Both the position numbers and the translations under genes were made by a program. Shown one piece after another: positions 5,413 to 6,417 of a DNA stretch of 6,417 nt; position 1 is the first letter of the stretch, and each line of letters opens with the position of its first letter. The notes beneath the pieces were generated by a model. The model worked only from the letters and a program-made list of their open reading frames with translations, was not told where the DNA came from and searched no databases. The stretch covers positions 1 to 6,417 of the forward strand of contig JARBTU010000104.1 in assembly GCA_029240015.1 (NCBI GenBank), given 5' to 3'. The DNA is from Oscillospiraceae bacterium. Its GTDB lineage: Bacteria > Bacillota > Clostridia > Oscillospirales > Ruminococcaceae.

Positions 5413-5445
5413 AAAAGCATGATGGGGTTTCCATCATGCTTTTTT
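5413..5445 (+). terminator. Rho-independent terminator of the 3D-domain protein gene
   Basis: Thirteen-base-pair stem AAAAGCATGATGG (5413-5425) with CCATCATGCTTTT (5431-5443), loop GGTTT, T run 5440-5445. It begins 11 bases after the stop codon. Confidence 0.93.
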
Positions 5446-5479
5446 GTTGTTTACAGGAATTGTGAATATAAAATAATAG

Positions 5480-5509
5480 TTGATAATAAGATAAAGGGTG
5501 TGGTATAAT
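5480..5509 (+). promoter_or_regulatory. Extended -10 promoter of the four-TM protein gene
   Basis: TTGATA (5480-5485), 18-base spacer, TATAAT (5504-5509) preceded by TGG, an extended -10. The predicted start is about 5516, some 27 bases before the ATG. Confidence 0.75.
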
Positions 5510-5542
5510 CAGGAAAAGATATTATGACGGAGGAAATATTTT

Positions 5543-6417
5543 ATGGATAACAGTTATTATTACAGCACGGATTCCGCGAGTGTGGTTGCAGGACTAATTG
5601 GCTTTTTTGCTGTTTTTTATATGATAGTGCTTGCTTTTGTAATTGCATTGTACGTTTTTCAATCTCTCGGACTAATGACACTTGCGAAAAAAAGAAACAT
5701 ACAAAACCCTTGGATGGCATGGATTCCTTTTGCAGGGACGTACCTTTTGGGAAAAGTCGCTGATGATGTCACGGAACGCAACGGAAAAAGAACCTCTTAT
5801 CGTAAAATTTTGCTTGGGCTTCAGATTGCGCTTACAGCTATCACTTTAATTTTTACAGTGGTTATTATGGTAGCTGCTATTATGTATGCAGGGACCTCGG
5901 CAAACATTTCGGGAGATATCTGGAATAACCCAGAATTCTTTTTAGATAATGGGCAAAATTATGTGGTTTCAGGCGGTAGTCTAGCCGGAACATTGGATAC
6001 CGTTATGCCAATAGTTGTAATGCTTATGATGATATGCGTTTTGCCACTATCAATTATTTATTGTGTTTTTTATTATATTGCACTTCACAAAATTTATAAA
6101 GATTACGTTCCGGGTGAAGCGGTAATGTATCTGGTAATTTCTATTTTGTTTAGTATACAGGGGATTTTCATGTTTATGATCAGAGACAAAGCTCCTCAGT
6201 CTATTGTGAATCCGGTTGGATATTGGAAAGATGGATTGTTTTATTTCACTCAGCCTCAGCACCCATACAACGGATATAATAATACATACAATCAAAATCC
6301 ACAGCATCCACAGCAAGGGTATAATCAATATTATCAACAGCCAAACAATAATTTTACTTGGCAGCAATCTGCACCGCCGCCATATGGGCAGCAGCCGTTT
6401 AATCAACCTCCGCAGCA
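5543..6417 (+). CDS. Four-TM membrane protein with Gln/Asn/Pro-rich tail, partial at the right edge
   Basis: Open from ATG 5543 to the window end, 291 codons with no stop, so the C-terminus is missing. The ribosome binding site GGAGG (5529-5533) lies nine bases upstream. Hydrophobic helices are at about 15-39, 91-118, 153-182 and 194-214. Between helices 1 and 2 is a loop AKKRNIQNPWMAWIPFAGTY (48-67) followed by LLGKVADD. This K/R-rich, W-x-A-W-I-P motif recurs in uncharacterised multi-TM proteins of Clostridia, but I know no established function. From about residue 236 the sequence becomes low-complexity, dominated by Gln, Asn, Pro and Tyr with repeated YNQ, QQP and HP units. With four helices and a positively charged first loop this tail is probably cytoplasmic. 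It is preceded by its own promoter and a terminator, so it starts a new transcription unit. Confidence 0.85.
   Translation, partial: MDNSYYYSTDSASVVAGLIGFFAVFYMIVLAFVIALYVFQSLGLMTLAKKRNIQNPWMAWIPFAGTYLLGKVADDVTERNGKRTSYRKILLGLQIALTAITLIFTVVIMVAAIMYAGTSANISGDIWNNPEFFLDNGQNYVVSGGSLAGTLDTVMPIVVMLMMICVLPLSIIYCVFYYIALHKIYKDYVPGEAVMYLVISILFSIQGIFMFMIRDKAPQSIVNPVGYWKDGLFYFTQPQHPYNGYNNTYNQNPQHPQQGYNQYYQQPNNNFTWQQSAPPPYGQQPFNQPPQ

Noticed and set aside
4235..5437. Several minus-strand ORFs opposite the 3D-domain gene
   Set aside because: Shadow frames of a well-supported gene; no ribosome binding sites or recognisable products.
6050..6406. 118-codon minus-strand ORF near the right edge
   Set aside because: Antisense to the four-TM protein gene; its hydrophobic start is the complement of the Gln/Asn/Pro-rich codons.

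Overview
This 6.4 kb window looks chromosomal and comes from a low-GC Bacillota, most likely class Clostridia. The reasons are the AT-rich spacers, near-consensus sigma-A promoters, strong AGGAGG-type ribosome binding sites, and the sequences of L13 and S9. The clostridial assignment is inference from sequence style, not a search.

Left part, minus strand (about 43-2360). A 6-TM membrane protein with a C-terminal family-I-type lipase domain and complete Ser-Asp-His triad (841-2277) has its own extended -10 promoter. Downstream lies a two-gene unit with its own promoter and an operator-like palindrome: a short XRE/Cro-type regulator (482-748) whose 3' end overlaps a peptide deformylase gene (43-513). 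The overlap may come from one extra A in a homopolymer. No terminator was seen between the lipase and the regulator.

Middle, plus strand (2361-3739). Back-to-back with the lipase promoter is a divergent promoter for a 33-residue single-TM protein (2427-2528) that the usual length cut-offs would miss. It has its own Rho-independent terminator. Then comes a purine-rich spacer, and the rplM-rpsI operon (ribosomal proteins L13 and S9) with a consensus promoter, a hairpin leader resembling the L13 autoregulatory leader, and a strong terminator.

Right part, plus strand (3740-6417). A roughly 500 bp AT-rich region without a convincing gene holds a nested inverted repeat. It is followed by a monocistronic cell-wall gene encoding an exported or membrane-anchored DUF348-G5-3D protein (YabE/Rpf-like), with promoter, hairpin-containing 5' UTR and terminator. 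The last gene is a four-TM membrane protein with a Gln/Asn/Pro/Tyr-rich tail, which runs off the right edge.

The genes are mostly independent housekeeping or envelope units (nascent protein processing, ribosome, lipid and wall enzymes), each with its own promoter. I see no phage, transposon, CRISPR array, tRNA or rRNA. The least explained items are the 33-aa membrane peptide, the membrane-tethered lipase, the nested palindrome at 3999-4074 and the regulator/deformylase overlap.
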